A stretch of 64,000 nt of DNA, taken from contig JAUZFP010000084.1 of NCBI GenBank assembly GCA_030838475.1, forward strand, positions 23,742-87,741, written 5' to 3'. Positions 54,250 to 61,965 of the stretch are shown piece after piece. The stretch's first letter is position 1; the number at the start of each line of letters is the position of its first letter. The DNA is from Actinomycetota bacterium. GTDB lineage: Bacteria; Actinomycetota; Actinomycetes; Actinomycetales; Microbacteriaceae. The notes beneath the pieces were generated by a model. That model had not been told where the DNA came from and ran no database searches. It saw only the letters and a program-made list of their open reading frames with translations. The translations under genes and the position numbers were made by a program.

Positions 54250-55205
54250 TGGTCGAGATGATCACCCTGGAGACCGAGGACATCACTGTCGTAATCGACC
54301 CAGGACGAGGATCGGACATCCTCTCGATTGTCGACAATCGCACGGGGACCGACGTGATGTTTTCGTCGCCGTGGCGAGCGCGCGCGGACGACATCCGAGA
54401 GGGTGCCGCCGCCGTAACCGCGACCGGTTCGATGGAGTCGTGGCTGGAGCAGTACCGCGGCGGTTGGCAGACCCTTGTCCCGAACGCGGGCGCGCCGCGC
54501 ACCGCGACAAATGGGGCTCCGCTCGGGTATCACGGTGAGGCATCGACCGCGAGTTGGACCGTGGGGGAACTGACCACCGGCTCGATCGCACTGCGGAGCG
54601 AGCTGTTCTCGCTCCCGCTCGGCCTCGATCGCAGGATCACAGTCGAAGGGCACACCGTCACCGTTGCCGACCGCATCACCAACCTGAGCGGCTCTGGCTT
54701 GACCTTCGACTTCGCGCAGCATCCCGCTCTCGGCGGCGCGTTCCTGGACGGGGAGTGTGACATCCAGACCGGGGCTCGCACCTTCGTCAACGACTTCGAG
54801 GCCGGCCTCGCGGGGGTCGCCGCCGGAAGCGCTCATGTCTGGCCAAATGTCGTCAAGGAGGATGGCACCACCATCGACCTGCGAAAAGTGCCGGGCAACA
54901 ACGTCTCTCGTAGTGCGTTCGGCTGGCTCACCGATTTCGACGGGTACTGGGCGAGTGTAACTAACCCGAAACTCGGGATGAGCGTTCGCCTGGACTGGGA
55001 TGGAACATATCTCCCGTACGCGTGGTTCTGGCAGGAGCTCAACGGCATGCCCGGGTGGCCCTGGTACGGGCGCGCGCGTGTGCTCGCCATCGAGCCGTCA
55101 AGCACGCAGACGAGCGGGCCGGATCGGGCTAGCGTCATTGCGCTCGGTCCGCACGAAGCGATTACGACGTCGATCACGATGTCATTGGTCGCAACGGCTG
55201 GGTAG
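54249..55205 (+). CDS. Aldose 1-epimerase-like protein
   Basis: A 318-residue galactose-mutarotase-fold protein with a catalytic-type His in DFAQHPALGG and an acidic C-terminal region (LAIEPSST). It probably interconverts the anomers of the sugar so that the dehydrogenase receives the right one. It is the last gene of the operon. Confidence 0.8.
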   Translation: MVEMITLETEDITVVIDPGRGSDILSIVDNRTGTDVMFSSPWRARADDIREGAAAVTATGSMESWLEQYRGGWQTLVPNAGAPRTATNGAPLGYHGEASTASWTVGELTTGSIALRSELFSLPLGLDRRITVEGHTVTVADRITNLSGSGLTFDFAQHPALGGAFLDGECDIQTGARTFVNDFEAGLAGVAAGSAHVWPNVVKEDGTTIDLRKVPGNNVSRSAFGWLTDFDGYWASVTNPKLGMSVRLDWDGTYLPYAWFWQELNGMPGWPWYGRARVLAIEPSSTQTSGPDRASVIALGPHEAITTSITMSLVATAG

Positions 55206-55395
55206 TAGGCACGGCCAACGATCGGCGCCGGGCAGGATTGTGCTGCAGTGGCGGTAGGGGCTTAGGAGTCGAGCAGCCATTGGAACGGTGTGCGACAGTG
55301 CAGTTTCTCGCCAGCCCAACTCCACCGCGAATGTGCCTCCCGTGGCATTCCATTCCCTTTTTCGTGGTCCGGCGGTTGATGACGGTAAAGAAAAT

Positions 55396-55442
55396 GGTGG
55401 CCGGGGACCGATCCCTCTGGGGTGGATCGGTTCCCGGCCACC
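55396..55442 (-). terminator. Intrinsic terminator of the LAFTG protein gene
   Basis: Nineteen-base arms (55396-55414 and 55424-55442, one G-U pair) form a strong hairpin. On the minus strand it is followed by ATTTTCTTTAC, so it terminates the leftward gene at 55466. It may also stop rightward transcripts of the catabolic operon, though no T-run follows on that side. Nothing else was seen in 55206-55465. Confidence 0.8.
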
Positions 55443-55465
55443 GGAGTTACCGGTGCGTCAGTCGG

Positions 55466-57517
55466 TTATTGGATCTGACGTCGACTGTTCCGCCGGTAAC
55501 CCTCCCGCACCAGATAGGCACCCGCTGCCAATAGTGCGAGGATCGCGGCGACCAGGCCGGCAATGCCGACTCCGGTGAACGCCAGGTTGTTGAATGATGC
55601 TGGGGTGGAGGGACTTCCGGGAAGTCCGGGAGTGCCGGGAGTTCCCGGCGTGGTCGGCGTTCCGGGGTCTCCGGGCGGCGTAACCACGATGACCGAGGCG
55701 TTGGGTCCAACCGAAGCGTTTGCGAGATCAATCGTCGCCAGTCCCCCGTTCGTTCCGTCCGGCAGCACCTGAACCTTCAGGGCCGTCTCGGTGAACGTCT
55801 TGCCGGCCGGGTCGGCCGTCGCGACGGAGTTCGTCACGAACGCGGCCTCCGTGATTGTTGGAGCGGCCACAGTGCCCCGCGGACCCATGGGCACCATCCG
55901 TGCGGATGCGGCGACCACGCTTGAATCCGACGAGAGCGCCTGATTGTTGAGCGTGATCGACAGGAACTTCGTCAACGCGGTCTCGACCGAGGAACCCGAT
56001 CCGAGAAGGCCGCTGAGTGCTGGGTCAACGAGCGCCGTGTTGAACGCATCGCTCAGCCCGCTGAGGCCACTTCCATTGGTCGACAGCTGATCGGCCAGGA
56101 CACCGCGGAGACCGGTAAGGATGGTGTTCACATCGACCGTGACCGGCACGCCGAGGAGGGACAGCGTTGCCGTTGCCGTTGGAGCTGTTCCCGCGAGAAT
56201 CTGGTTGACCGTCCCGTGGACGTGAACCGCGAGGTTCGTCTTCAGGTCGGGCAGCAGGGTCGAGGTGTTGGTGCACAGCAGGCCGCCGAGGCCGCCACTC
56301 ACCACGCCCCCGAGCAGGCCACCCGTTAGGCCCCCGAGGAGGCCACCTGTTCCCGAGCTTCCGGCCACGCAGGTCTGACCGAGTAGCGGCAACTGTGCGG
56401 TCGAGGCGTTGACGGTGGCGTCAACATTGACCATCGCGTCACCGAGAGTGGCCGTGGCCTTTGCCACCAACTGGTCGCTCAGCGTGGTAATCGTGCCGGT
56501 GATTCCTTCAAGGATCTGCTTGACGACGGCATCCGACAGAACCTGGGTGCCGACCGGCTCATTGTTGAGGTTGCCTCCGAGCAGTTTGGCCAGATCAACG
56601 GTCACCGTACCGGTCTGAAGGTTGAAGGAGACCGCGCCGTTGCCGTAGACGCCCGTGAGCAGGGGCTGGAGAGCAGTGCTCAGATCGGCCGTCACGTTCG
56701 CATCCACTGACGCGTTCGCGCCGGCGAGGTTGAGGATCGGATTGATGCCGCTGACGACATTGCTCACGGCGCCCGCGAGCTTTCCGGACGGGCCGTCAAG
56801 GGCCGCCAGCTGTGCGTCGATTGGTCCGAGCGCCTGGGTTACCTTCCCGTTGAGTCCCGCGATCGCCGGGCTCGTGAAGGTGAGCGTCAGGCCGGCGAGA
56901 GAGTAGTCGCCGCTTGCGGAAGTGAGTGCGCCGGTCGCTTGGGCCGTTACGGCATCCGCCTGCAGCTTGAGGTCGGAAAGGACCGATGCGAACTTCGTGC
57001 CCAGCAGGGAATCAAGGTCGACGGACGCGGAACCGTTCGCCGACGGTCCAACCGTGCCGGCGCCAATGCCGCCGTCGTTGTTCACCGCGCCGCTGGAACC
57101 CATAGAGCTTCCGTCTTTGGCGGCCTGCGCGTATTGTCCGGCTGCACCGAGGTCGACGATCTGTCCGAGGTTCAGCTGGATGCCTGCCGGCTGGTTGATG
57201 ACGGTGGTGCCCAGCACGCTCACGCCCAGTGGGTCGCGCGACACCTGGGTGGATTGAGTTCCATCGTTTGTGGAGGTGGCGGCTTCGATGGCGGCAAGCT
57301 TTGCGAGGTCGACTCCGCCGATGCTGCCCGCGAGGAATTGTCCCCGAGCGAACGAGACGGGAGTCGTGGCCGCGGAGGCCGCAGTTGGTGCGGCGAGTGC
57401 GAGCGCCGTACCGAGTACGGCTGTGGTTGCTATCGCTCCAAAGCGAAGAACAACTTTTGCTGATTTTGCTGTGAGCTTGCGGTTCTCCCCAAAGAGATCC
57501 GCATTGTGGTTAAACAC
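55466..57517 (-). CDS. Choice-of-anchor G-type surface protein with LAFTG motif
   Basis: A 683-residue secreted protein. A signal peptide (about residues 25-50, ending SAAT) is followed by a large Ala/Leu/Val-rich region with many DVNTILTGL-like stretches. A collagen-like segment of G-x-P triplets is at about 618-640. The C-terminus is LAFTG, a hydrophobic helix and REGYRRNSRRQ. This matches the choice-of-anchor G family and the LAxTG signal of class E sortases. GTG start with AGGAAGG upstream. The function is unknown; surface structure or adhesion is likely. Confidence 0.8.
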   Translation of the reverse strand: MFNHNADLFGENRKLTAKSAKVVLRFGAIATTAVLGTALALAAPTAASAATTPVSFARGQFLAGSIGGVDLAKLAAIEAATSTNDGTQSTQVSRDPLGVSVLGTTVINQPAGIQLNLGQIVDLGAAGQYAQAAKDGSSMGSSGAVNNDGGIGAGTVGPSANGSASVDLDSLLGTKFASVLSDLKLQADAVTAQATGALTSASGDYSLAGLTLTFTSPAIAGLNGKVTQALGPIDAQLAALDGPSGKLAGAVSNVVSGINPILNLAGANASVDANVTADLSTALQPLLTGVYGNGAVSFNLQTGTVTVDLAKLLGGNLNNEPVGTQVLSDAVVKQILEGITGTITTLSDQLVAKATATLGDAMVNVDATVNASTAQLPLLGQTCVAGSSGTGGLLGGLTGGLLGGVVSGGLGGLLCTNTSTLLPDLKTNLAVHVHGTVNQILAGTAPTATATLSLLGVPVTVDVNTILTGLRGVLADQLSTNGSGLSGLSDAFNTALVDPALSGLLGSGSSVETALTKFLSITLNNQALSSDSSVVAASARMVPMGPRGTVAAPTITEAAFVTNSVATADPAGKTFTETALKVQVLPDGTNGGLATIDLANASVGPNASVIVVTPPGDPGTPTTPGTPGTPGLPGSPSTPASFNNLAFTGVGIAGLVAAILALLAAGAYLVREGYRRNSRRQIQ

Positions 57518-57578
57518 GTCCGTGCCTTCCTGATCTTGTTATGGACTAGGAAGCTTCGATACATGGTTGGCGTCGACC

Positions 57579-57600
57579 CCTCAATAGAAAGCTATTGAGG
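57579..57600. promoter_or_regulatory. Perfect palindrome upstream of the LAFTG gene
   Basis: CCTCAATAG and CTATTGAGG (nine bases each) flank an AAAG loop, 62 bases before the start of the surface protein gene. It may be an operator or a leader hairpin. In the rest of 57518-57858 I see only the promoter regions of this gene and of the tRNA, with no further gene. Confidence 0.5.
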
Positions 57601-57858
57601 CGAGCGACTCAGCCTGATCTCAGCTTCGCTACGCCAGTTATGTGGTGCGGGTTCTACTCGGCGAGGATGGTTGGTCCTTGCTTACCTAAAGAGACTGAGG
57701 TGACCGGTAACTATGACGCAGGTTTGTGCACGACTTTTTTGCCCCGGAATCCATGCCGTACACTGATACCGGTAGTTGAAATCTGCCAAGCTTTTGCGTG
57801 CCCGAAATCTTTTGAGCGCCAAGTGCATGACAGATTTCGCTCGTGCCGAACGGCACAT

Positions 57859-57931
57859 AGGGCGGTGGCTCAATTGGTAGAGCAGCGGTCTCCAAAACCG
57901 CAGGTTGCAGGTTCAAGTCCTGTCCGCCCTG
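57859..57931 (+). tRNA. tRNA-Trp (CCA anticodon)
   Basis: A 73-base tRNA. The acceptor stem pairs AGGGCGG with CCGCCCT; the D-loop has GGTGGCTCAATTGGTAGAGC-type sequence; the anticodon CCA is at 57892-57894; the T-arm contains GGTTCAAGTCC. The CCA end is not encoded. It precedes secE, the usual actinobacterial order. Confidence 0.97.
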
Positions 57932-57972
57932 CAGCTCTCTCCTATATATAGGAGTAGATGTGATGAAAGGTT

Positions 57973-58254
57973 GTGAGTGTGGCACGCAAAGTGATCGACG
58001 AGCCGAGTGAGGACATCGTCGCGAACGCGCGAAAGGATCGCGCCGAGAGGCGTGGACCGTTTGCTCGTGTCTCGCTCTTCATCCGTCAGGTGCTCATCGA
58101 GCTGCGCAAGGTCGTCACCCCGACCCGCCGCGAGCTCTTTGGTTACACGGGCGTCGTGCTCGTTTTTGTCTGCGTCATGATGGCGCTGGTGTGGGGACTG
58201 GACCAGGGATTCGCGTTTCTCGTGAACTGGCTGTTCGGAACCCCGACTACCTAG
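57973..58254 (+). CDS. secE: Preprotein translocase subunit SecE
   Basis: A 93-residue protein with a basic N-terminus, the conserved FIRQVLIELRKVVTPTRRE amphipathic helix and one C-terminal membrane helix (about 62-85). It is an essential part of the SecYEG channel. GTG start, 41 bases after tRNA-Trp; nusG follows. Confidence 0.95.
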   Translation: MSVARKVIDEPSEDIVANARKDRAERRGPFARVSLFIRQVLIELRKVVTPTRRELFGYTGVVLVFVCVMMALVWGLDQGFAFLVNWLFGTPTT

Positions 58255-58331
58255 CCATCCTGATTTCCCCTTGTTTTGGTCCGACATTTCTCGGATCCGA
58301 ATTCTTACGTATCAACAGAGAGAAGAGTTAA

Positions 58332-59378
58332 GTGTCTGAGTCTGACCGCCGGGATATCGAACTCGGTACGGCCGCTGAGCAGTCGTCCGAAGAGGATGAG
58401 GCCCAGGAGGGCAACATCCTCGAGCTGGAGGACAACTCGGAAGACCCCGCCGAGCAGGCCGCGATCCACGTCGAAGACGAGGGTGACGACGGCGATGACG
58501 AGAACGGCGACCTCGCCGGGCTCCTAGAGGCGCTCGACGCTGCCACCGATCCTGAGGCCGACGCGCTCGTCGACGAGGCGCTCGAGGTTAAGACCGTCGA
58601 CGACGCTGAGACAGCCTACGAGGCGACCGAGGACGAGGAAGAAGTCGAGGAGGAGGTCGAGGCCGAAGAGGTTCCCGACGTTGCTCCGTACGACGGCCCA
58701 GAGCTCGGCGACGATGGTGAGCCTGTCGCGGATGCCGCCGAGGGCGACGAGGTTCCGGAGGCTGACCCCTACGAGGAGTTCCGCAACGAGCTCCGTGCCA
58801 AGCCGGGCAAGTGGTACGTCATCCACTCCTATGCGGGCTTCGAGAAGCGCGTGAAGCAGAACATCGAGAACCGTCGCGTCTCCATGGCCATGGAGGACTA
58901 TGTCTTCCAGGTCGAGGTTCCGATGGAGGATGTCGTCGAGATCAAGAACGGGCAGCGCAAGCTGGTCAACCGCGTTCGCATTCCCGGCTACGTGCTCGTC
59001 AACATGGACCTGAATGAGGACAGCTGGTCGGTCGTTCGCCACACCCCCGGCGTGACCGGGTTCGTCGGCAACTCGCACAACCCGACGCCGCTGCGTTTCG
59101 AAGAAGCCTTCAACATGTTGAAGAGCCTCGTGCAGATCGTCGAGGCTCCTTCAGCCAAGACCGGCGGCGGCAAGGGCAAGAGTGCTGCACGCATCATCCC
59201 GGCCGAGGTCGACTTCGAGGTGGGCGAGACCATCACGATCAAGGAGGGCTCGTTCGCGGGACTGCCTGGTTCGATCAGCGAGATCAAGCCGGAGAGCGGC
59301 AAGCTCACGGTTCTCGTTTCCCTCTTCGAGCGCGAGACCCCGGTCGAGCTGAGCTTCGAGCAGGTAACCAAGCTCTAG
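58332..59378 (+). CDS. nusG: Transcription termination/antitermination protein NusG
   Basis: A 348-residue protein. The first 150 residues are an acidic, disordered extension found in many actinobacterial NusG proteins. The NGN domain begins at [19 protein letters not shown] and includes YVLVNMDL; a KOW domain follows near residue 293 (EGSFAGLPG). It binds RNA polymerase and couples transcription to translation or Rho. GTG start with AGAGAAGAG upstream. Unusually, rplK does not follow. Confidence 0.96.
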   Translation: MSESDRRDIELGTAAEQSSEEDEAQEGNILELEDNSEDPAEQAAIHVEDEGDDGDDENGDLAGLLEALDAATDPEADALVDEALEVKTVDDAETAYEATEDEEEVEEEVEAEEVPDVAPYDGPELGDDGEPVADAAEGDEVPEADPYEEFRNELRAKPGKWYVIHSYAGFEKRVKQNIENRRVSMAMEDYVFQVEVPMEDVVEIKNGQRKLVNRVRIPGYVLVNMDLNEDSWSVVRHTPGVTGFVGNSHNPTPLRFEEAFNMLKSLVQIVEAPSAKTGGGKGKSAARIIPAEVDFEVGETITIKEGSFAGLPGSISEIKPESGKLTVLVSLFERETPVELSFEQVTKL

Positions 59379-59394
59379 CGGCGACCGAGCCCGG

Positions 59395-59733
59395 TCACAG
59401 GTCGAGGAAGTCGACCAGCCAGACGCGAATCGCATCCATCGTTTCGTCGTCGGCTCCAGCGATGAACCCGCTGAGCCGGCGTCGATCGATGGTGCGCAAT
59501 TGTTCGGTCATCGCCCACGATGATTGCGGAAGGGCGGCTCCGACTTCGACGTGGTTGTCCCATCCGCGATTCTTGGTCGTGAGTGGCACCACGATGACGA
59601 GTTCTTCGACCACATTCAGGTAGTGAGTGTTCGACACGACGAGGGCGGGACGGCGCCCCATCTGTTCGCGGCCGATCGTGCCACCGAAGTCCGCCCAGAC
59701 GACATCGCCCGGCCAGATTTCAGGCCGTGCCAT
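59395..59733 (-). CDS. MazF/PemK-type mRNA interferase toxin
   Basis: A 112-residue toxin. IWPGDVVWADFGG and GRRPALVVSN match the MazF fold, and a VVPLTTK segment follows. It is predicted to cut mRNA at specific sequences. The start at 59733 overlaps the antitoxin gene by 14 bases, the usual toxin-antitoxin coupling. It faces nusG, 16 bases away. Confidence 0.87.
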   Translation of the reverse strand: MARPEIWPGDVVWADFGGTIGREQMGRRPALVVSNTHYLNVVEELVIVVPLTTKNRGWDNHVEVGAALPQSSWAMTEQLRTIDRRRLSGFIAGADDETMDAIRVWLVDFLDL

Positions 59734-59992
59734 ATCCCGGCCAGTCGCTAAATTCTTCTGACGAAATCCCATCGGATGACGCGGCATCCCATACCCGGAC
59801 CTCGTCGAGGTAGCTGGCCCGCAATTCTGCAGGCGTCGCCGCGATCTGAGCTCGCAGACGTCCGAAGCGGGCTCTCTTGTCGGCTTCGTCCGCGAGAACC
59901 GCGAGGTGCCCTCCAATCGTGCGACCGTGCTCGGCGGCCTGCACCTTGAGGCGGTCGCGCAACTCGTTCGACACCTTGATCGTCGTTGGCAT
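59720..59992 (-). CDS. Ribbon-helix-helix antitoxin
   Basis: A 90-residue protein. The N-terminal TTIKVSNELRDRLKVQAAEHGRT is a ribbon-helix-helix DNA-binding motif, and the acidic C-terminus should wrap the toxin. It precedes and overlaps the toxin gene. A TATACT hexamer six bases before the ATG suggests a leaderless mRNA, and a palindrome overlaps that promoter. Confidence 0.85.
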   Translation of the reverse strand: MPTTIKVSNELRDRLKVQAAEHGRTIGGHLAVLADEADKRARFGRLRAQIAATPAELRASYLDEVRVWDAASSDGISSEEFSDWPGYGTA

Positions 59993-59999
59993 ACTCGTA

Positions 60000-60017
60000 G
60001 TATACCGCTGGGTATAC
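60000..60017. promoter_or_regulatory. Toxin-antitoxin operator
   Basis: GTATACC and GGTATAC (seven bases each) flank GCTG. On the minus strand the repeat overlaps the -10 TATACT (59999-60004) and extends toward a GTGACA -35-like sequence. Binding of the antitoxin here would repress its own operon, as in most RHH systems. Confidence 0.7.
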
Positions 60018-60204
60018 CACTGTCACGGTTCAAGCACGTCCTAATCAGGTTCGGTAGTTGACGAACGCGTGGGCGCTCGATCGCGGATCGGTCCACTAGC
60101 AGTGCGAAGTGAACGCGGCAGGTCCTCCGGACGGAGCACGTGCCCGGGTTTCGCGCTTTAGTCGAGGCAGGATGCTCGTCGGTGGGGCGCTCTAGTTTGA
60201 AAGT

Positions 60205-60858
60205 ATGTCAGCGCGCCCCATTTACGTCTTCATGGACGAATCGGGCAACCTCGATTTCTCAGGTAAGGGCACGGATCACTTTGTATTGTCCGCGTTCGTT
60301 ACTCAGGATCCGCTGGAGTGTGGACGCGCCTTGCAAGAACTTACCTATGAATTCCTGAGTCGCGGACTTGAGAGTCAGATCCCGTTCCACGCGGCCAATA
60401 ACACCGCTGGGACCCGTAAGCGAGTTGTCAGCGCGCTTTGCGGACGCGACCATCACTGCTTCGTCCACAGTGTCGTCGCCGATAAGCATCTCGCGCATCC
60501 TTCTAAGCACGCTCCGGACGTCTTCTATGGGCTTGTCGGGAAGGCGATGGCGAGCTACTTGCTACAGGCATTGCCGATCGGTTTCGAACCGGTTGTATTG
60601 ATGTTCGACTCTGCCCTGACGGGCAAGCTCAAGGGCGCGTTCCTCAAAGCGCTCAAACCGCAATTGAACTCGCTGGGACGACCGTATCGCATCATCTTCC
60701 GGCCCGTTCAGCACGACGTGAACGGGCAGATTGCCGATTATCACGCGTGGGCAACGTTTCGAATGCTTGAAACCGGTGACCGCGAATGGTTCGCGCAGTT
60801 GCCCGGCAGCCACGACGAGTTCGACATATTTTCGCGCGGTCACACTCGCTACTGGTGA
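60205..60858 (+). CDS. DUF3800 domain protein
   Basis: A 217-residue protein. The opening YVFMDESGNLDFS and the later DSAL and ADYHAW motifs carry the acidic residues of the DUF3800 fold, which resembles RNase H. The family is often found beside defence genes; its activity is unproven. TAGTTT lies six bases before the ATG (leaderless pattern). The composition is visibly less GC-rich than that of the core genes. Confidence 0.85.
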   Translation: MSARPIYVFMDESGNLDFSGKGTDHFVLSAFVTQDPLECGRALQELTYEFLSRGLESQIPFHAANNTAGTRKRVVSALCGRDHHCFVHSVVADKHLAHPSKHAPDVFYGLVGKAMASYLLQALPIGFEPVVLMFDSALTGKLKGAFLKALKPQLNSLGRPYRIIFRPVQHDVNGQIADYHAWATFRMLETGDREWFAQLPGSHDEFDIFSRGHTRYW

Positions 60859-60865
60859 AAAACGA

Positions 60866-60917
60866 CCACCCCGCCTAGCCTCTCGGCAGAACCCAGGGGT
60901 TCTTATTAGCGGGGTGG
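60866..60917. repeat. Nested inverted repeats between convergent genes
   Basis: An outer pair CCACCCCGC (60866-60874) and GCGGGGTGG (60909-60917) encloses an inner pair AGAACCC (60888-60894) and GGGTTCT (60897-60903). It may be a bidirectional terminator for the DUF3800 and XRE genes, or a structured RNA. No T-run is present. Confidence 0.5.
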
Positions 60918-60976
60918 AACCTTTGACCTCCATAGTACCGCGCTGGTAAGACATCGCACCGGCGACTTGTCGGTAG

Positions 60977-61252
60977 TTACGCTTCGCGCCGGCGTCCATC
61001 GTGTTCGGCGACCGCGAAAAGGTCGGAAGTGAGCCCCTCGAGCAGGGAGCCAGGTTCGCAGTTGAGAGCCTCGGCGATTCGGGTGAGCGAATGGATGCTC
61101 GGGGTCGCACGCCCGGTTTCGTACGCCCGAATGTTGGACGAATCGATGCCGCTGCTCGCCGCGACCTGGTCCTGCGTAAGAGCAAGCTGACGCCGCCGAT
61201 CCGCAATCCGTTGGCCGATGTACGCGGCGGCATCGGAGGTGACTCGGGGCAT
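60977..61252 (-). CDS. XRE family regulator (possible controller protein)
   Basis: A 91-residue protein. The helix-turn-helix spans about residues 24-66 (LTQDQVAASSGIDSSNIRAYETGRA). The size and divergent position next to methyltransferase genes resemble restriction-modification controller proteins. Direct repeats in the shared intergenic region are candidate operators. Confidence 0.85.
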   Translation of the reverse strand: MPRVTSDAAAYIGQRIADRRRQLALTQDQVAASSGIDSSNIRAYETGRATPSIHSLTRIAEALNCEPGSLLEGLTSDLFAVAEHDGRRREA

Positions 61253-61263
61253 GCCCCAAGCCT

Positions 61264-61316
61264 CAGTGTGACCGGGCGTGTGTGCCAGTGTGAAAGTAAC
61301 CGGGTACTTGTACTCT
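61264..61316. promoter_or_regulatory. Direct repeats and -10 between XRE and methyltransferase genes
   Basis: CAGTGTGA occurs at 61264-61271 and 61286-61293, 22 bases apart (two helical turns). GTACTTGTAC is at 61304-61313, and TACTCT (61311-61316) ends seven bases before the methyltransferase ATG. The repeats are likely binding sites for the XRE regulator. Confidence 0.5.
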
Positions 61317-61323
61317 CATATCT

Positions 61324-61965
61324 ATGTCGACATGGGATGGGGGAGCCGAGCGGCTCGTCAAATCCCGTCAGCGTGTGTCCGACCACGGAGAAGTGTTCAC
61401 GCCGGCATGGTTGGTCGCCGACATGCTCGACCTCGTTCAGTCCGAGACGGAGCGCATCGATTCACGGTTTCTCGAGCCAGCGTGTGGTTCAGGCAACTTC
61501 CTGATTCCCGCCCTCGAGCGCAAGCTCGTCGCCGTTCAGGCGCGTTACGGACGCAGCGACTTCGAGCGCCGCCACTACGCGCTTCTCGGCCTGATGTGCG
61601 TCTACGGCATCGAGCTTCTCGCCGACAACGCGGCCGAATGCCGGTCGAGACTCTTGGCCGCCCTCGCCACGTTTCTGAAGCTGACGGATGGCGACGTCTG
61701 GTGGCGCGCGGCACAGCGGGTGCTCGCGCTCAACATCATCGAGGGAAATGCGCTGACCCTGACGAGCTCCGACGCGCAGCCGATCACTTTCCCCGAGTGG
61801 GGCTACCTCGGTCGTGGCCAATATCAGCGGCGAGACTTCCGCTTCGACGCGCTGACACAGCGATCATCCGTTCAGGGCACCCTCTTCGACGCCTTCGAGG
61901 AGCACGAGGTGTTCGTGCCGGTCGTGACCTTTCCGCCGATGACCGTGCACGAGCTGGCGGCATGA
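61324..61965 (+). CDS. N6-adenine methyltransferase-like protein, small subunit
   Basis: A 213-residue protein. FLEPACGSGNFL is SAM-binding motif I of N6-adenine methyltransferases, preceded by EVFTPAWLV. No NPPY motif is present, so it is probably not a complete enzyme. It overlaps the next gene by ATGA. It may supply part of the methyltransferase for the larger neighbour, which has NPPY but a degenerate motif I. Confidence 0.8.
   Translation: MSTWDGGAERLVKSRQRVSDHGEVFTPAWLVADMLDLVQSETERIDSRFLEPACGSGNFLIPALERKLVAVQARYGRSDFERRHYALLGLMCVYGIELLADNAAECRSRLLAALATFLKLTDGDVWWRAAQRVLALNIIEGNALTLTSSDAQPITFPEWGYLGRGQYQRRDFRFDALTQRSSVQGTLFDAFEEHEVFVPVVTFPPMTVHELAA

Noticed and set aside
55611..55682. 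Repetitive GC-rich DNA as a possible repeat element
   Set aside because: It encodes in-frame collagen-like G-x-P triplets of the LAFTG protein, so coding constraint explains it.
57518..57858. Additional small gene between the surface protein and tRNA-Trp
   Set aside because: The only frames lack ribosome sites or cross the tRNA; the region is better explained as promoters and a palindrome.
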